Shown here: one piece after another, positions 1 to 7,994 of the stretch | How the letters are laid out: every line of letters begins with the position of its first letter | Position numbering within the stretch: the first letter of the stretch is position 1 | Assembly: GCA_030526355.1 (NCBI GenBank) | Contig: JAUNDC010000003.1 | Location: 82,825 to 146,824 of the forward strand | Direction: 5' to 3' | Source of the DNA: Bacillota bacterium | GTDB taxonomy: Bacteria; Bacillota; Clostridia; Peptostreptococcales; Anaerovoracaceae | Length of the DNA: 64,000 nucleotides | The notes under the pieces: generated by a model | Seen by the model: the letters and a program-made list of their open reading frames with translations, nothing else | What the model was told of the DNA's origin: nothing | Databases searched by the model: none | Made by a program: the position numbers and the translations under genes

Positions 1-529
1 AATCATCTTCAATTATCATGCCCGATAACACAACAAACGGAACATTAATCACTTTGCCGTCCAAATTTTCATGGTGATTGTTGGAATAATTTATTGTTAT
101 CCTGACCTTGCCTGATTTTCCCTTGAGATTCAAGGCACTTACTTCTTTGCCATCAAGATAATACCTAATTTTCATGTTTATCGGAGCCTTCTTGTCTGTA
201 CTTCCCTGATAATAAATATCATTGCCGTCTGCCTCCCATGTCAGTGAATTATCCTTCTTATGTGTAAATTTCTCATTCCCTTTAACATTCTCAATATCCT
301 TAAGGGAAGATACGTCATTGAGAACATCTGATTCAGTTTTATTAATAAGATGATCACTGACAATCATTTCGGTCTGACTTCCTGAGCTGTCAGTAATCAC
401 ATATACTGTCTCCTCCTTAGCATCTGATGATGCAGCATCTGCTGTCACTGCTGTTGCGGTCATAGAAAGACCAAGCATCACAGCCACAGATATCGAAATT
501 ATTTTCATAGGTTTTCTTGTCTTAATCAT
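1..529 (-). CDS. Secreted partner protein of MMPL exporter (C-terminus beyond the window)
   Basis: About 176 N-terminal residues are visible and the gene runs off the left edge. The protein starts with a basic stretch (MIKTRKPMK) and a hydrophobic segment ending near TAVTADAAS, read as a signal peptide. The mature part includes VYVITDSSGSQTEMIVSDHL, then DVSSLKDIENVKG, then DIYYQGSTDKKAPINMKI. From memory, this pattern belongs to a clostridial family of uncharacterised extracellular proteins encoded directly after MMPL transporters. The ATG lies two bases after the MMPL stop, and its GGGGG ribosome binding site sits inside the end of that gene, so the two are translationally coupled. It is probably an accessory or adaptor of the exporter. 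Its biochemical role is unknown. Confidence 0.75.
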   Translation of the reverse strand, partial: MIKTRKPMKIISISVAVMLGLSMTATAVTADAASSDAKEETVYVITDSSGSQTEMIVSDHLINKTESDVLNDVSSLKDIENVKGNEKFTHKKDNSLTWEADGNDIYYQGSTDKKAPINMKIRYYLDGKEVSALNLKGKSGKVRITINYSNNHHENLDGKVINVPFVVLSGMIIEDD

Positions 530-531
530 TT

Positions 532-2625
532 TTATTCCCCCTGTAATATATTATCGTCGATTTTAGAAAATCCTTTGCTTGTTCTGCATATTATCTTATC
601 AAATAAGGTGAACATAGCCGGAAGTATGAACATTACTACGAGCAGGCTGATTATGGCGCCTCGTGCCATAAGACTGCAAAGTGAACTTATAATGTCGATA
701 TCAGAGTACAGCCCTACTCCGAAGGTTGCTGCGAAAAATCCAAGCGCACTTACAGTTACAGACGGCATCGAAACGCTGTATGCTGTTCTGATGGCCTCCA
801 GCTTGTCTTTGCCGGATGAACGTTCCCGTTTATATCTTGTGGTCATTAGTATTGCATAATCTACCGTAGCTCCAAGCTGTATTGTGCTAATACAAATTGA
901 AGCTATGAACGGAAGCACCGTTCCCGTATAATACGGTATGCCCAGATTGATAAATATCGCAAGCTCTATTACCGCTACAAGTATTACCGGCAGAGTTATG
1001 GATTTTAGCACTAGAGCTATTATCAGGAATATGGCTGCAATTGATATTCCGCTTACAACCTTGAAATCTCTGTCAGTTATACTTATGAGATCCCGCGTAC
1101 AAGGTGCTTCTCCAATAAGCAGACCTTTATCATCATACCCCTTTACAATTTTATTTATTTCATTGATCTGCCTGTTGACTTTACCTGTAGCAACACTGTA
1201 CTCCGAATTGATTATCAGCAGCTGGTACCTGTCTCCCTTAACGATTTCCTGCATGCTTCCCGGTATAATTTCATCAGGAACTGCCGGACCCATTATACTC
1301 TCAAGCCCAAGTGTGAACTTAACACCGTCCACCTTGTCAATTTCCTTCATCATATTGCTCACGTCCTTCTTTTGCATATGGGAATCTACAAGCAACATAT
1401 GTGTGGAGTTCATCTGAAATTCATCGGCAAGTTTATTGTTTGCCACTCTAAATGGCAGATAGTCAGGCACGCTCCTGTCAAGATTATAATATACATCGGC
1501 TTTCTGATAACCTATAAACGAAGGTATCAGCAATATTACGAAAAATAATGCTATAATCTTCGGCTTTGATGTTACCACCTTTGACAGTTTTGTAAATTTC
1601 GGCATCAGAGCTTTATGGGATGTTTTAGTTATCACTTTGTCAAATGTAAGTATCAGCGATGGCAGAATTGTAATGCACCCAATAACTCCGAATACCACAC
1701 CCTTCGCCATTACAATGCCAAGATCTTTGCCTAGGGTAAATGTCATGAAGCATAGTGCCAGAAATCCCGCTACAGTAGTTATCGAACTTCCTGTAACCGA
1801 TGTTATGGTTCCCGCTATAGCATGCGCCATCGCATCTTCCTTGTCTCGGCCGTGTACATTTCGCTGTTCCTCATAGCTGTGCCACAGGAATATTGAGTAA
1901 TCCATAGTTACCCCCAGCTGCAGCACTGCACTGAGTGCCTTGGTTATGTATGATATTTCACCCATAAAATAGTTTGAACCTAGATTGTACAATATGGCAA
2001 TACCAATGCCAGCGATGAAAACGAAGGGTATCACCCATGAATCCATAAAAAATGCCAGTACGCAGCATGCCAGCAAAACTGCCAGACATACATACACGGG
2101 TTCTTCTGCTTCTGCAAGCTCCTTCAGATCTTCAACAAATGCGGTCATTCCACTGACAAAGCATTGTCTTCCGCCTATTTTCCTGATTTCCGAAACCGCA
2201 TTAAGACTTTCGTCAGAGGATGTGGATGAATCGAAGAATACGGCCATCAGAGTGGTATCTCCGTTATTGAATTTCTCATATATATCCTCCGGTATCATTT
2301 CATAAGGGATTGAAACATCCATGATACTGTCATACCATATGACACTTTCAACATGGTCTACATTTTCAAATTTACTTTTCAGCTGCGCCACGTCCTTTTT
2401 TTGCATACCGTCAACCATCACCATGGCGAATCCGCCTTTACCGAAATCCTCCATCAGTATATCCTGACCTTGCATAGTCTCGATATCATCCGGCAAATAA
2501 TCCAATACATCATAATTTATTCTCGTTGCCATAATGCCGAGAACTGACGGTATCAGCAGCAGCAGTGCCACCGCCAGAATTAATCGTCTCTTCCTGGTAA
2601 CTGCTTTACCGAATTTGAGCAGCAT
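532..2625 (-). CDS. MMPL/RND-family transporter
   Basis: A 697-residue protein with the RND-like duplicated plan: one N-terminal helix (about residues 15-35), a large extracellular domain, five to six helices, then a second copy of the same order. The extracellular domains carry near-repeats (KKDVAQLKSKFENVDHVESV and KKDVSNMMKEIDKVDGVKF). Helix motifs such as GVTMDYSIFLWHSYEE and GATVDYAILMTTRYKRER are the typical MMPL proton-relay segments with Asp-Tyr. Such proteins export lipids, drugs or peptides by proton motive force. The substrate here is unknown. The start has GGGG eight bases upstream. A TetR gene lies directly upstream behind a terminator and may regulate it (inference from position). 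Confidence 0.9.
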   Translation of the reverse strand: MLLKFGKAVTRKRRLILAVALLLLIPSVLGIMATRINYDVLDYLPDDIETMQGQDILMEDFGKGGFAMVMVDGMQKKDVAQLKSKFENVDHVESVIWYDSIMDVSIPYEMIPEDIYEKFNNGDTTLMAVFFDSSTSSDESLNAVSEIRKIGGRQCFVSGMTAFVEDLKELAEAEEPVYVCLAVLLACCVLAFFMDSWVIPFVFIAGIGIAILYNLGSNYFMGEISYITKALSAVLQLGVTMDYSIFLWHSYEEQRNVHGRDKEDAMAHAIAGTITSVTGSSITTVAGFLALCFMTFTLGKDLGIVMAKGVVFGVIGCITILPSLILTFDKVITKTSHKALMPKFTKLSKVVTSKPKIIALFFVILLIPSFIGYQKADVYYNLDRSVPDYLPFRVANNKLADEFQMNSTHMLLVDSHMQKKDVSNMMKEIDKVDGVKFTLGLESIMGPAVPDEIIPGSMQEIVKGDRYQLLIINSEYSVATGKVNRQINEINKIVKGYDDKGLLIGEAPCTRDLISITDRDFKVVSGISIAAIFLIIALVLKSITLPVILVAVIELAIFINLGIPYYTGTVLPFIASICISTIQLGATVDYAILMTTRYKRERSSGKDKLEAIRTAYSVSMPSVTVSALGFFAATFGVGLYSDIDIISSLCSLMARGAIISLLVVMFILPAMFTLFDKIICRTSKGFSKIDDNILQGE

Positions 2626-2691
2626 ATTATCACCCCTGTCATTTGTTTTTCCTGAGATATTCTAGTCTTTCACGAAGGGTTTATCCATAAA

Positions 2692-2726
2692 CAAAAAAAA
2701 TTCCGTGCACAAATTTTGTGCACGGA
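2692..2726 (-). terminator. Rho-independent terminator of the TetR transcript
   Basis: A near-perfect hairpin (CCGTGCACAAA paired with TTTGTGCACGG, 2703-2725) is followed in minus-strand direction by a run of eight T. It lies 22 bases after the TetR stop codon and separates that transcript from the MMPL gene. Confidence 0.88.
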
Positions 2727-2747
2727 GGGTGTTTTGTACAATTCTTT

Positions 2748-3314
2748 TCAATTATCGAGAAATTTTTCTGCACTTTCAAGTGCGGCAACAACTGTTCCCT
2801 GAAACATAGCATTACATAGTTTTGCCAAAGTTTCAGGCTTCATATCCATATCATTCGCTATCCATCTCGTTACAATGCCCAGAAATGCATTCAGGAAAAA
2901 TTCAGCTGCAATTTTCTCCGCAGCTTTGCTGATTCCGAGTCCCTCTGCCTGAACTTTTACCAGCCTCAATGCATATATTCCGCCGACACGATCCAGGTAG
3001 CTTTCCAGATCTTCTCTATTTATGGATTTATATATATGGTTTATCATACTGCGATTCTCATACAGGAAATTAAGACCTTCAAGAAACCCGGCCTCCCACA
3101 ATTCTTCATTATCGAATCTGTCCAGTATTTCATCGGCTTCCTTCACCAGCATCCAGCTTAACAAATCATAAATGTCCTGAAAATGGTAATAAAAAGTATT
3201 ACGTGTAAGACCACATGAGTCTGTAATTTCTTTAATTGTTATTTTATCAAGAGACTTTTTCCTGAGAATCTCCGCAGCTGATGCGGCAAGTGCCTTTTTC
3301 GTCAATTCAGACAT
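2748..3314 (-). CDS. TetR/AcrR-family transcriptional regulator
   Basis: A 188-residue regulator. Residues 1-50 hold the TetR helix-turn-helix, with the recognition segment ITDSCGLTRNTFYYHFQDIYDLL. The C-terminal ligand and dimer domain resembles the TetR_C_8/DhaS-type group (family knowledge). The start at MSELTKK is chosen because GGAG lies at the right distance upstream and it leaves a 16-base gap after the FTR-like gene; a longer frame beginning at 3413 would overlap that gene. It is probably co-transcribed with the FTR-like gene and lies upstream of the MMPL exporter, so either could be its target. The ligand is unknown. Confidence 0.88.
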   Translation of the reverse strand: MSELTKKALAASAAEILRKKSLDKITIKEITDSCGLTRNTFYYHFQDIYDLLSWMLVKEADEILDRFDNEELWEAGFLEGLNFLYENRSMINHIYKSINREDLESYLDRVGGIYALRLVKVQAEGLGISKAAEKIAAEFFLNAFLGIVTRWIANDMDMKPETLAKLCNAMFQGTVVAALESAEKFLDN

Positions 3315-3330
3315 ATACAGCAGCTCCTTC

Positions 3331-3531
3331 TCAGTCCTTAGACTTATAATAGAGCATACAGTGGCAGTAGCCTTCAAATTCGGGATCTGCCATCTGATGC
3401 CTGAATTCCTCACAGATACATTTATTCTCTTCGGTTTTCTCCAGCCTGCACGGACAGTAGCCGTCCTTCTCCTTCAGTCCCTGTTTAACAGCTGCTACAA
3501 GCTCTTTATCTTCATTTAATCTGACTGCCAT
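3331..3531 (-). CDS. Small ferredoxin-thioredoxin reductase-like 4Fe-4S protein
   Basis: A 66-residue protein with three Cys pairs: C26-P-C28, C38-I-C40 and C56-H-C58. This is the CPC...CxC...CHC pattern of the catalytic subunit of ferredoxin:thioredoxin reductase (FTR), which binds one 4Fe-4S cluster beside a redox-active disulfide. It is shorter than plant FTR beta chains, and the first loop is 9 residues instead of about 16. Stand-alone small FTR-like proteins are known in anaerobes, where the electron donor and target are usually undefined. It has a GAGG ribosome binding site and its own likely promoter, and is followed after 16 bases by the TetR gene. It may pass electrons to a thiol protein (inference). 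Confidence 0.8.
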   Translation of the reverse strand: MAVRLNEDKELVAAVKQGLKEKDGYCPCRLEKTEENKCICEEFRHQMADPEFEGYCHCMLYYKSKD

Positions 3532-3570
3532 GTTAACGCTCCTCTTAATAAATCAATTTTTGATATTCTA

Positions 3571-3578
3571 ACATATGT
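3571..3578. promoter_or_regulatory. ACATATGT palindrome beside the FTR-like gene promoter
   Basis: The 8-base palindrome abuts a minus-strand TAGAAT hexamer (3565-3570) that could be the -10 box of the FTR-like gene. The same core occurs in the two 12-base palindromes upstream of the NifX-like gene (4048-4059 and 4088-4099), which suggests a shared regulator. The core is short, so chance is possible. Confidence 0.4.
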
Positions 3579-3624
3579 GTAAAATGAATACTAGCTGCTT
3601 TACTATTTCATTTTCAAATCAAAA

Positions 3625-4023
3625 CTAATGGCACTTATGGCTCCCGCAGCTGCCGTGTCCGCAGTTTGTTCCTTCGCCATGGTGCTCATCATGATGATTG
3701 CACATCACATTCGGGTTGAACTGCAGTTTGCCGTCCAGATAAGCTGACACAGCCTGATCTGCACCCCCTGAAACGCCTCCCATAAGCTGAATACCTGCCT
3801 GAGCCAGAGCCATCTTTGCTCCGCCTCCTATGCCTCCGCAGATAAGTACATCCACGCCTTTCTGCAGAAGGAATCCTGCCAGTGCTCCATGACCGCTTCC
3901 TGCAGTACTAACAACCTCACTGCTGATAATATTCTTTCCATCTGTTTCATAAATCTTGAAGCTCTCTGTATGACCGAAATGCTGGAAGATTTCTCCGTTT
4001 TCATAAGTTACTGCAATTTTCAT
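3625..4023 (-). CDS. NifX/NifB-type iron-molybdenum cofactor domain protein with His/Cys-rich tail
   Basis: A 132-residue protein of the dinitrogenase iron-molybdenum cofactor family (PF02579 type). It shows MKIAVTYENGEIFQHFGHTE at the N-terminus and the glycine-rich loop LICGGIGGGAKMALAQAGI. The last 25 residues are rich in His and Cys (CNHHDEHHG, then CGHGSCGSHKCH), a probable metal-binding tail. Family members bind or carry metal clusters. Stand-alone versions in non-nitrogen-fixers have unclear roles, and no nif genes are present here. The start at MKIAV fits family length and has GGAG upstream; an in-frame ATG ten codons earlier is less likely. It probably forms a redox/metal unit with the FTR-like gene downstream. 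Confidence 0.85.
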   Translation of the reverse strand: MKIAVTYENGEIFQHFGHTESFKIYETDGKNIISSEVVSTAGSGHGALAGFLLQKGVDVLICGGIGGGAKMALAQAGIQLMGGVSGGADQAVSAYLDGKLQFNPNVMCNHHDEHHGEGTNCGHGSCGSHKCH

Positions 4024-4047
4024 TTTCTTCACGCTCCTTATATTAAT

Positions 4048-4100
4048 TGACATATGCCATTTACTCTTATTATAGTATCACCGTTGCTGACATATGTCAA
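4048..4100 (-). promoter_or_regulatory. Promoter of the NifX-like gene flanked by two TGACATATGTCA-type operators
   Basis: On the minus strand, TTGACA (4095-4100) is followed after 17 bases by TACTAT (4072-4077), with an overlapping TATAAT at 4069-4074. A perfect 12-base palindrome TGACATATGTCA (4088-4099) covers the -35 box. A one-mismatch copy (4048-4059) lies just past the expected start site. Their centres are 40 bases apart, about four helical turns, as expected for cooperative repressor binding. Confidence 0.6.
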
Positions 4101-4645
4101 TTAAATGAGCGACATATTCCCAATTTCAGCACCGTATCTTCAGCGCTGTAAATAAGTGAATAATCAGGAATAGATTCAGCTGAACTTGGAATATGTGCAA
4201 AAGAAATCATATATGATAATTAATTACACAATATTATTTAAATGACTCTTTTTAAGAGGGGGGTATACAGCTAGATAATATCCATATAATGGTATATTTG
4301 CAGAGAGAACGGTGTTATTTTACAAAAATATACAGTTGATTGACAATTCTGTGGTTTTAAATGTGCAATTATTTTCATATTCTATTGAGTTTTGCACATT
4401 TTAGTTGTACAGCATTGCAAATATACCCTTAGGGGGTATATTGCCCCAAGAAGACTTGACTTCACAATCACACCAAACTAGTTCATTGCGCAAAGTCTGT
4501 GTGTTTTACAGCTGACGGAAGTATTGACTTGAAATGCTCGCTCTCGCTTTCACAAAGTAGTGTATCATATTTATCTACTTAAGACATTTTCCCTTACGAA
4601 ATATTAAGACATTTTCATATACGAAACAAAACTATGATTTTCCCC
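4101..4645. other. Non-coding stretch of about 550 bases between divergent transcription units
   Basis: I find no supportable gene here. The stretch holds a CsoR-like palindrome (4420-4442), a related GGGGGGTATAC half-site (4258-4268), and an inverted repeat AAATGTGCAA/TTGCACATTT (4359-4368 and 4392-4401). A repeated TAAGACATTTTC element lies near 4580 and 4605. A small RNA or very short peptide cannot be excluded, but no start with a good ribosome binding site stands out. Confidence 0.5.
4420..4442. promoter_or_regulatory. CsoR/RcnR-type palindromic operator candidate
   Basis: The arms AATATACCC and GGGTATATT are perfectly inverted around a TTAGG centre. G-tract palindromes flanked by TATA-type arms are typical binding sites of the DUF156 regulators (CsoR, CstR, RcnR, FrmR). 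No such regulator and no copper or sulfide gene lies within the window, so the target is unclear. Confidence 0.45.
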
Positions 4646-4646
4646 C

Positions 4647-4675
4647 TTGACAAAAACAGACATAAGGTCTAGTAT
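4647..4675 (+). promoter_or_regulatory. Promoter of the riboflavin operon
   Basis: A perfect TTGACA (4647-4652), a 17-base spacer and TAGTAT (4670-4675) give a sigma-A promoter. Transcription would begin near 4682, just ahead of the FMN aptamer. Confidence 0.75.
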
Positions 4676-4694
4676 ATTTAATGAACTTAATAAA

Positions 4695-4806
4695 ATCTTC
4701 AGGGCAGGGTTAGTTTCCCGACCGGCGGTAAAGTCCGCGAGCGCCTGTGCGCATGATCCGGTGATATTCCGGAACCGACAGTAAAGTCTGGATGGAAGAA
4801 GATATA
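4695..4806 (+). promoter_or_regulatory. FMN riboswitch (RFN element)
   Basis: The sequence shows the conserved RFN blocks in order: ATCTTCAGGGCAGGG at the 5' side, CCCGACCGGCGGTAAAGTCC, then CGCG...GCGC, then GATCCGGTGATATTCCGG, then CGACAGTAAAGTCTGGATG and a closing GAAGAAGAT that pairs with the 5' end. It binds flavin mononucleotide and controls the downstream ribD-ribE-ribBA-ribH operon. A terminator follows 39 bases later, so control is probably by transcription attenuation. A 97-codon frame on the opposite strand is a shadow. Confidence 0.97.
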
Positions 4807-4844
4807 CAATTATGCTAAACGAATATTTTAGTTTGTATACAATG

Positions 4845-4873
4845 CTCTGAAACTTATGTTTCAGAGTTTTTTT
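4845..4873 (+). terminator. First attenuator terminator of the rib leader
   Basis: A perfect nine-base-pair stem (CTCTGAAAC with GTTTCAGAG, loop TTAT) is followed by seven T. It lies downstream of the FMN aptamer and is the expected FMN-dependent terminator. Confidence 0.9.
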
Positions 4874-4936
4874 ATCAGGTGATACCTGATATTTCAATGC
4901 GGATGTACTGAGCCCTGGACAGATATATGTTCAGGG
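4874..4936 (+). terminator. Additional hairpin and second terminator before ribD
   Basis: A perfect 7-base-pair hairpin (ATCAGGT-GAT-ACCTGAT, 4874-4890) follows the first terminator directly. After it comes a second terminator-like stem, CCCTGGAC with GTTCAGGG (4913-4936), followed by TTTTTCTTTTT. This second stem ends about 12 bases before the ribD ribosome binding site (GGAGG, 4949-4953). Confidence 0.65.
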
Positions 4937-4960
4937 TTTTTCTTTTTCGGAGGAATTATT

Positions 4961-6058
4961 ATGGATATAGAATATATGAAGCTGGCACTCGAACTGGCAC
5001 AGATGGGATGCGGTCATGTAAATCCCAATCCCATGGTCGGAGCTGTTATTGTTAAAAACAACAGAATAATCGGCAAAGGCTATCATACGCGTTGCGGCAA
5101 TCTCCATGCTGAACGCGAAGCTCTGGCGGCATGCACCGAATCACCGGAAGGTGCTGAAATGTATGTAACCCTTGAGCCTTGCTGCCACTACGGCAAACAG
5201 CCTCCCTGCACTGATGCAATAATAGAATCGGGAATCAAGCATGTTTATGTAGGCTCACCTGACCCGAACCCTCTTGTAGCAGGTAAAGGAATCGAAATAC
5301 TCCGTAATCACGGTATAGATGTCACCGAGAATGTACTTCGTGAAGAATGCGATGAAATCAATTATGTATTTCTCCATTATATCAGGACAGGGCTTCCATA
5401 CGTGGTTATGAAATATGCCATGACTATGGACGGCAAAACTGCAGCAAGAACCGGAGAAGCCAGATGGATAACAGGTGAAGCGGCCAGAAAAAATGTTCAC
5501 TATGACAGAAACAGATATGCAGGAATAATGATCGGTATCGGCACACTTCTGGCAGATGACCCTCTCCTCACCTGCAGACTCCCGGAAGGTAAAAACCCAG
5601 TGAGAATAATCTGTGATTCGAAGCTTCGAACACCGCTAACTTCACAGATAGTTAAGACAGCTCACGAAGTACCTACAATTATCGCAGCATGCATTTACGA
5701 CAAAGAAAAAATAAATGCTCTGGAACAGGAAGGCTGCACAGTAATTCAGGTTACCGAAAAAAACGGACATGCAGACCTTAATCAGCTTATGACAAAGCTC
5801 GGGGATATGAAAATAGACAGCATTCTCCTTGAAGGCGGCAGTCAGCTGAACTGGTCAGCTCTTGATGCCGGCATAGTAAACAGAGTTCAGACATATGTGG
5901 CACCAAAAATCCTCGGCGGCAAAGAAGCTCCTTCACCGGTCGGCGGACTAGGTGCTGACAAACCTGACAATGGATTCATGCTCACACCGCCAAAGATTAC
6001 TGTAATTGATAATGATATATTACTCGAAAGCGAGGTAATTAAATGTTCACAGGAATAA
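4961..6058 (+). CDS. ribD: Bifunctional riboflavin biosynthesis deaminase/reductase RibD
   Basis: A 365-residue protein doing two steps: deamination of 2,5-diamino-6-ribosylamino-4(3H)-pyrimidinone 5'-phosphate, then NADPH-dependent side-chain reduction. The N-terminal zinc deaminase has H49-A-E51 and the zinc cysteines C74 and C83 in PCCHYGKQPPC. The C-terminal reductase begins near PYVVMKYAMTMDGKTA and includes LLEGGSQLNWSAL. Full family length. First gene of the rib operon under the FMN riboswitch; its end overlaps ribE by 16 bases. Confidence 0.97.
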   Translation: MDIEYMKLALELAQMGCGHVNPNPMVGAVIVKNNRIIGKGYHTRCGNLHAEREALAACTESPEGAEMYVTLEPCCHYGKQPPCTDAIIESGIKHVYVGSPDPNPLVAGKGIEILRNHGIDVTENVLREECDEINYVFLHYIRTGLPYVVMKYAMTMDGKTAARTGEARWITGEAARKNVHYDRNRYAGIMIGIGTLLADDPLLTCRLPEGKNPVRIICDSKLRTPLTSQIVKTAHEVPTIIAACIYDKEKINALEQEGCTVIQVTEKNGHADLNQLMTKLGDMKIDSILLEGGSQLNWSALDAGIVNRVQTYVAPKILGGKEAPSPVGGLGADKPDNGFMLTPPKITVIDNDILLESEVIKCSQE

Positions 6059-6681
6059 TTGAAGAGCTCGGCACCATCAGCAGCATCAACAGAACAGCTG
6101 CCTCTGCTGTACTGACAATCAGCGCTTCCCTGGTTTTAGAGGATGTTCAGCTGGGAGACAGTATCGCAGTGAACGGTGTATGCCTTACGGTTACAAGCTT
6201 CACTGCTACATCCTTTACGGCAGATGTAATGCATGAAACTTTGAACAGATCATCTCTGGGAGCACTTCGCGCAGGAAGCAAAGTGAACCTGGAGCGCGCC
6301 ATGAGTGCAGCCGGCAGATTCGGCGGTCATATTGTATCAGGTCATATCGACGGTACCGGCAAGGTTACGGATATCAGAAAGGATGATAATGCTGTCTGGT
6401 ACACCATATCGGCATCACCTGATATCCTGCGGTATATCGTGGAAAAAGGCTCCATTGCCATAGACGGCATCAGTCTCACAGTGGCTTATGTGGATAACAG
6501 ATGCTTCAAGGTATCTATAATCCCCCACACCTCAGCAAATACAACACTTGCCTTGAGAAAAACCGGCGACACAGTCAATCTTGAAAATGACTGCATAGGA
6601 AAATACGTGGAAAAGCTCCTCCAGCCATACCAGAAAACCGGAGGCATCACAAAAGAGTTCCTTTTGCAGAACGGTTTCTAA
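6043..6681 (+). CDS. ribE: Riboflavin synthase alpha chain
   Basis: A 212-residue protein with two lumazine-binding repeats. The first starts MFTGIIEELG and includes GDSIAVNGVCLTV; the second starts GHIVSGHIDGTGKV and includes GSIAIDGISLTV. It converts two molecules of 6,7-dimethyl-8-ribityllumazine into riboflavin and the pyrimidinedione that RibH reuses. It overlaps ribD by 16 bases, which implies coupled translation. The next gene starts 61 bases downstream. Confidence 0.97.
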   Translation: MFTGIIEELGTISSINRTAASAVLTISASLVLEDVQLGDSIAVNGVCLTVTSFTATSFTADVMHETLNRSSLGALRAGSKVNLERAMSAAGRFGGHIVSGHIDGTGKVTDIRKDDNAVWYTISASPDILRYIVEKGSIAIDGISLTVAYVDNRCFKVSIIPHTSANTTLALRKTGDTVNLENDCIGKYVEKLLQPYQKTGGITKEFLLQNGF

Positions 6682-6742
6682 GACATCGAAAAATATTTAA
6701 GACATTATAGAATACATTTGAAAATACAGGAGGTATCAACCA

Positions 6743-7945
6743 ATGTTTAAATTCAACACAATCGAAGAAGCACTTGAAGATCTGCGAAAAGGCAGAATAA
6801 TCCTCTGTACTGACGACCCTGACAGAGAAAACGAAGGAGATATGATCTGTGCAGCCGAATTCGCAACTACAGAAAACGTCAATCTGATGGCAAGTGCAGC
6901 CAAAGGCCTCATCTGCATGCCAATGAGCGCGGAATACTGTACAAAGCTGCAATTTCCCCAGATGGTCAGCGAAAATACAGATAACCACGAGACTGCATTC
7001 ACAGTTTCCATCGATCATGTGAACACTACAACCGGGATTTCAGCCGAAGAACGCGGCTACACAGCACGTGCATGCGTTGATGAAAACTCAAAGCCTGAAG
7101 ACTTCAGACGCCCGGGGCATATGTTCCCCCTTAAAGCAAAGAAAAATGGTGTTCTGGAGAGAAACGGCCACACTGAGGCTACCGTTGACCTTCTGAGACT
7201 GGCAGGCCTTAAGGAATGCGGTCTCTGCTGTGAGATAATGAAGGAAGACGGAACCATGATGCGTACTCCTGAGCTCATTGAGCTTGCAAAGGAACATGAT
7301 TTTAAATTCATCACCATCAAAGACCTGCAGAACTACCGCAAACGCCATGAGAAGCTGGTTGAATGCGAGGCTGTTGTAAATATGCCTACGAGATATGGTG
7401 ACTTCAAGGCTTACGGCTATGTCAACAAACTTAATGGCGAACATCACGTAGCTCTCGTCAAAGGCGAAATCGGTGACGGCAAAAATCTGCTCTGCCGTGT
7501 ACACTCTGAGTGCCTGACCGGCGACGCTTTCGGCTCACTCCGCTGCGACTGCGGTCAGCAGCTAGCCTCAGCTATGACTCAGGTGGAAAAAGAAGGACGC
7601 GGTATTGTTCTCTATATGCGACAAGAAGGAAGAGGCATAGGTCTAATCAACAAGCTGAAGGCATATGAACTTCAGGACAAAGGAATGGATACTCTCGATG
7701 CAAACCTGGCTCTTGGCTTTGCCGGAGATCTCCGTGAATACTTCATCGGTGCCCAGATTCTCAAGGATCTTGGAGCTAAGGAGCTGCGACTTCTGACAAA
7801 CAACCCTGACAAGGTTTACCAGCTGTCTGACTTCGGCATGGAAATCGTAGAACGTGTACCTATCCAGATGGCCGCCACCGAAAACGATCTCTTCTATCTC
7901 AAAACAAAACAGGAAAGAATGGGACACATTCTTGACTATAAATAA
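6743..7945 (+). CDS. ribBA: Bifunctional DHBP synthase / GTP cyclohydrolase II
   Basis: A 400-residue fusion that makes both precursors of lumazine. The N-terminal half is 3,4-dihydroxy-2-butanone-4-phosphate synthase, with [20 protein letters not shown] and [16 protein letters not shown]. The C-terminal half is GTP cyclohydrolase II, with the zinc motif [15 protein letters not shown] and the GTP-binding loop [15 protein letters not shown]. The ATG is preceded by AGGAGG. A small GC hairpin (7958-7972) lies between this gene and ribH. Confidence 0.97.
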   Translation: MFKFNTIEEALEDLRKGRIILCTDDPDRENEGDMICAAEFATTENVNLMASAAKGLICMPMSAEYCTKLQFPQMVSENTDNHETAFTVSIDHVNTTTGISAEERGYTARACVDENSKPEDFRRPGHMFPLKAKKNGVLERNGHTEATVDLLRLAGLKECGLCCEIMKEDGTMMRTPELIELAKEHDFKFITIKDLQNYRKRHEKLVECEAVVNMPTRYGDFKAYGYVNKLNGEHHVALVKGEIGDGKNLLCRVHSECLTGDAFGSLRCDCGQQLASAMTQVEKEGRGIVLYMRQEGRGIGLINKLKAYELQDKGMDTLDANLALGFAGDLREYFIGAQILKDLGAKELRLLTNNPDKVYQLSDFGMEIVERVPIQMAATENDLFYLKTKQERMGHILDYK

Positions 7946-7994
7946 ACATGAAAAAACTCCGGCTCTGCCGGATCATAAAGAAAGGAAATGTAAA

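Noticed and set aside
575..2547. Several plus-strand frames of 60-160 codons across the MMPL gene
   Set aside because: All are antisense shadows of a full-length, well-motifed minus-strand gene.
3315..3413. Longer N-terminus for the TetR regulator
   Set aside because: It would overlap the FTR-like gene and the extra residues do not resemble TetR proteins; MSELTKK has a proper GGAG site.
4604..4897. 97-codon minus-strand frame
   Set aside because: It lies antisense across the FMN riboswitch and its promoter, with no ribosome binding site or family pattern.
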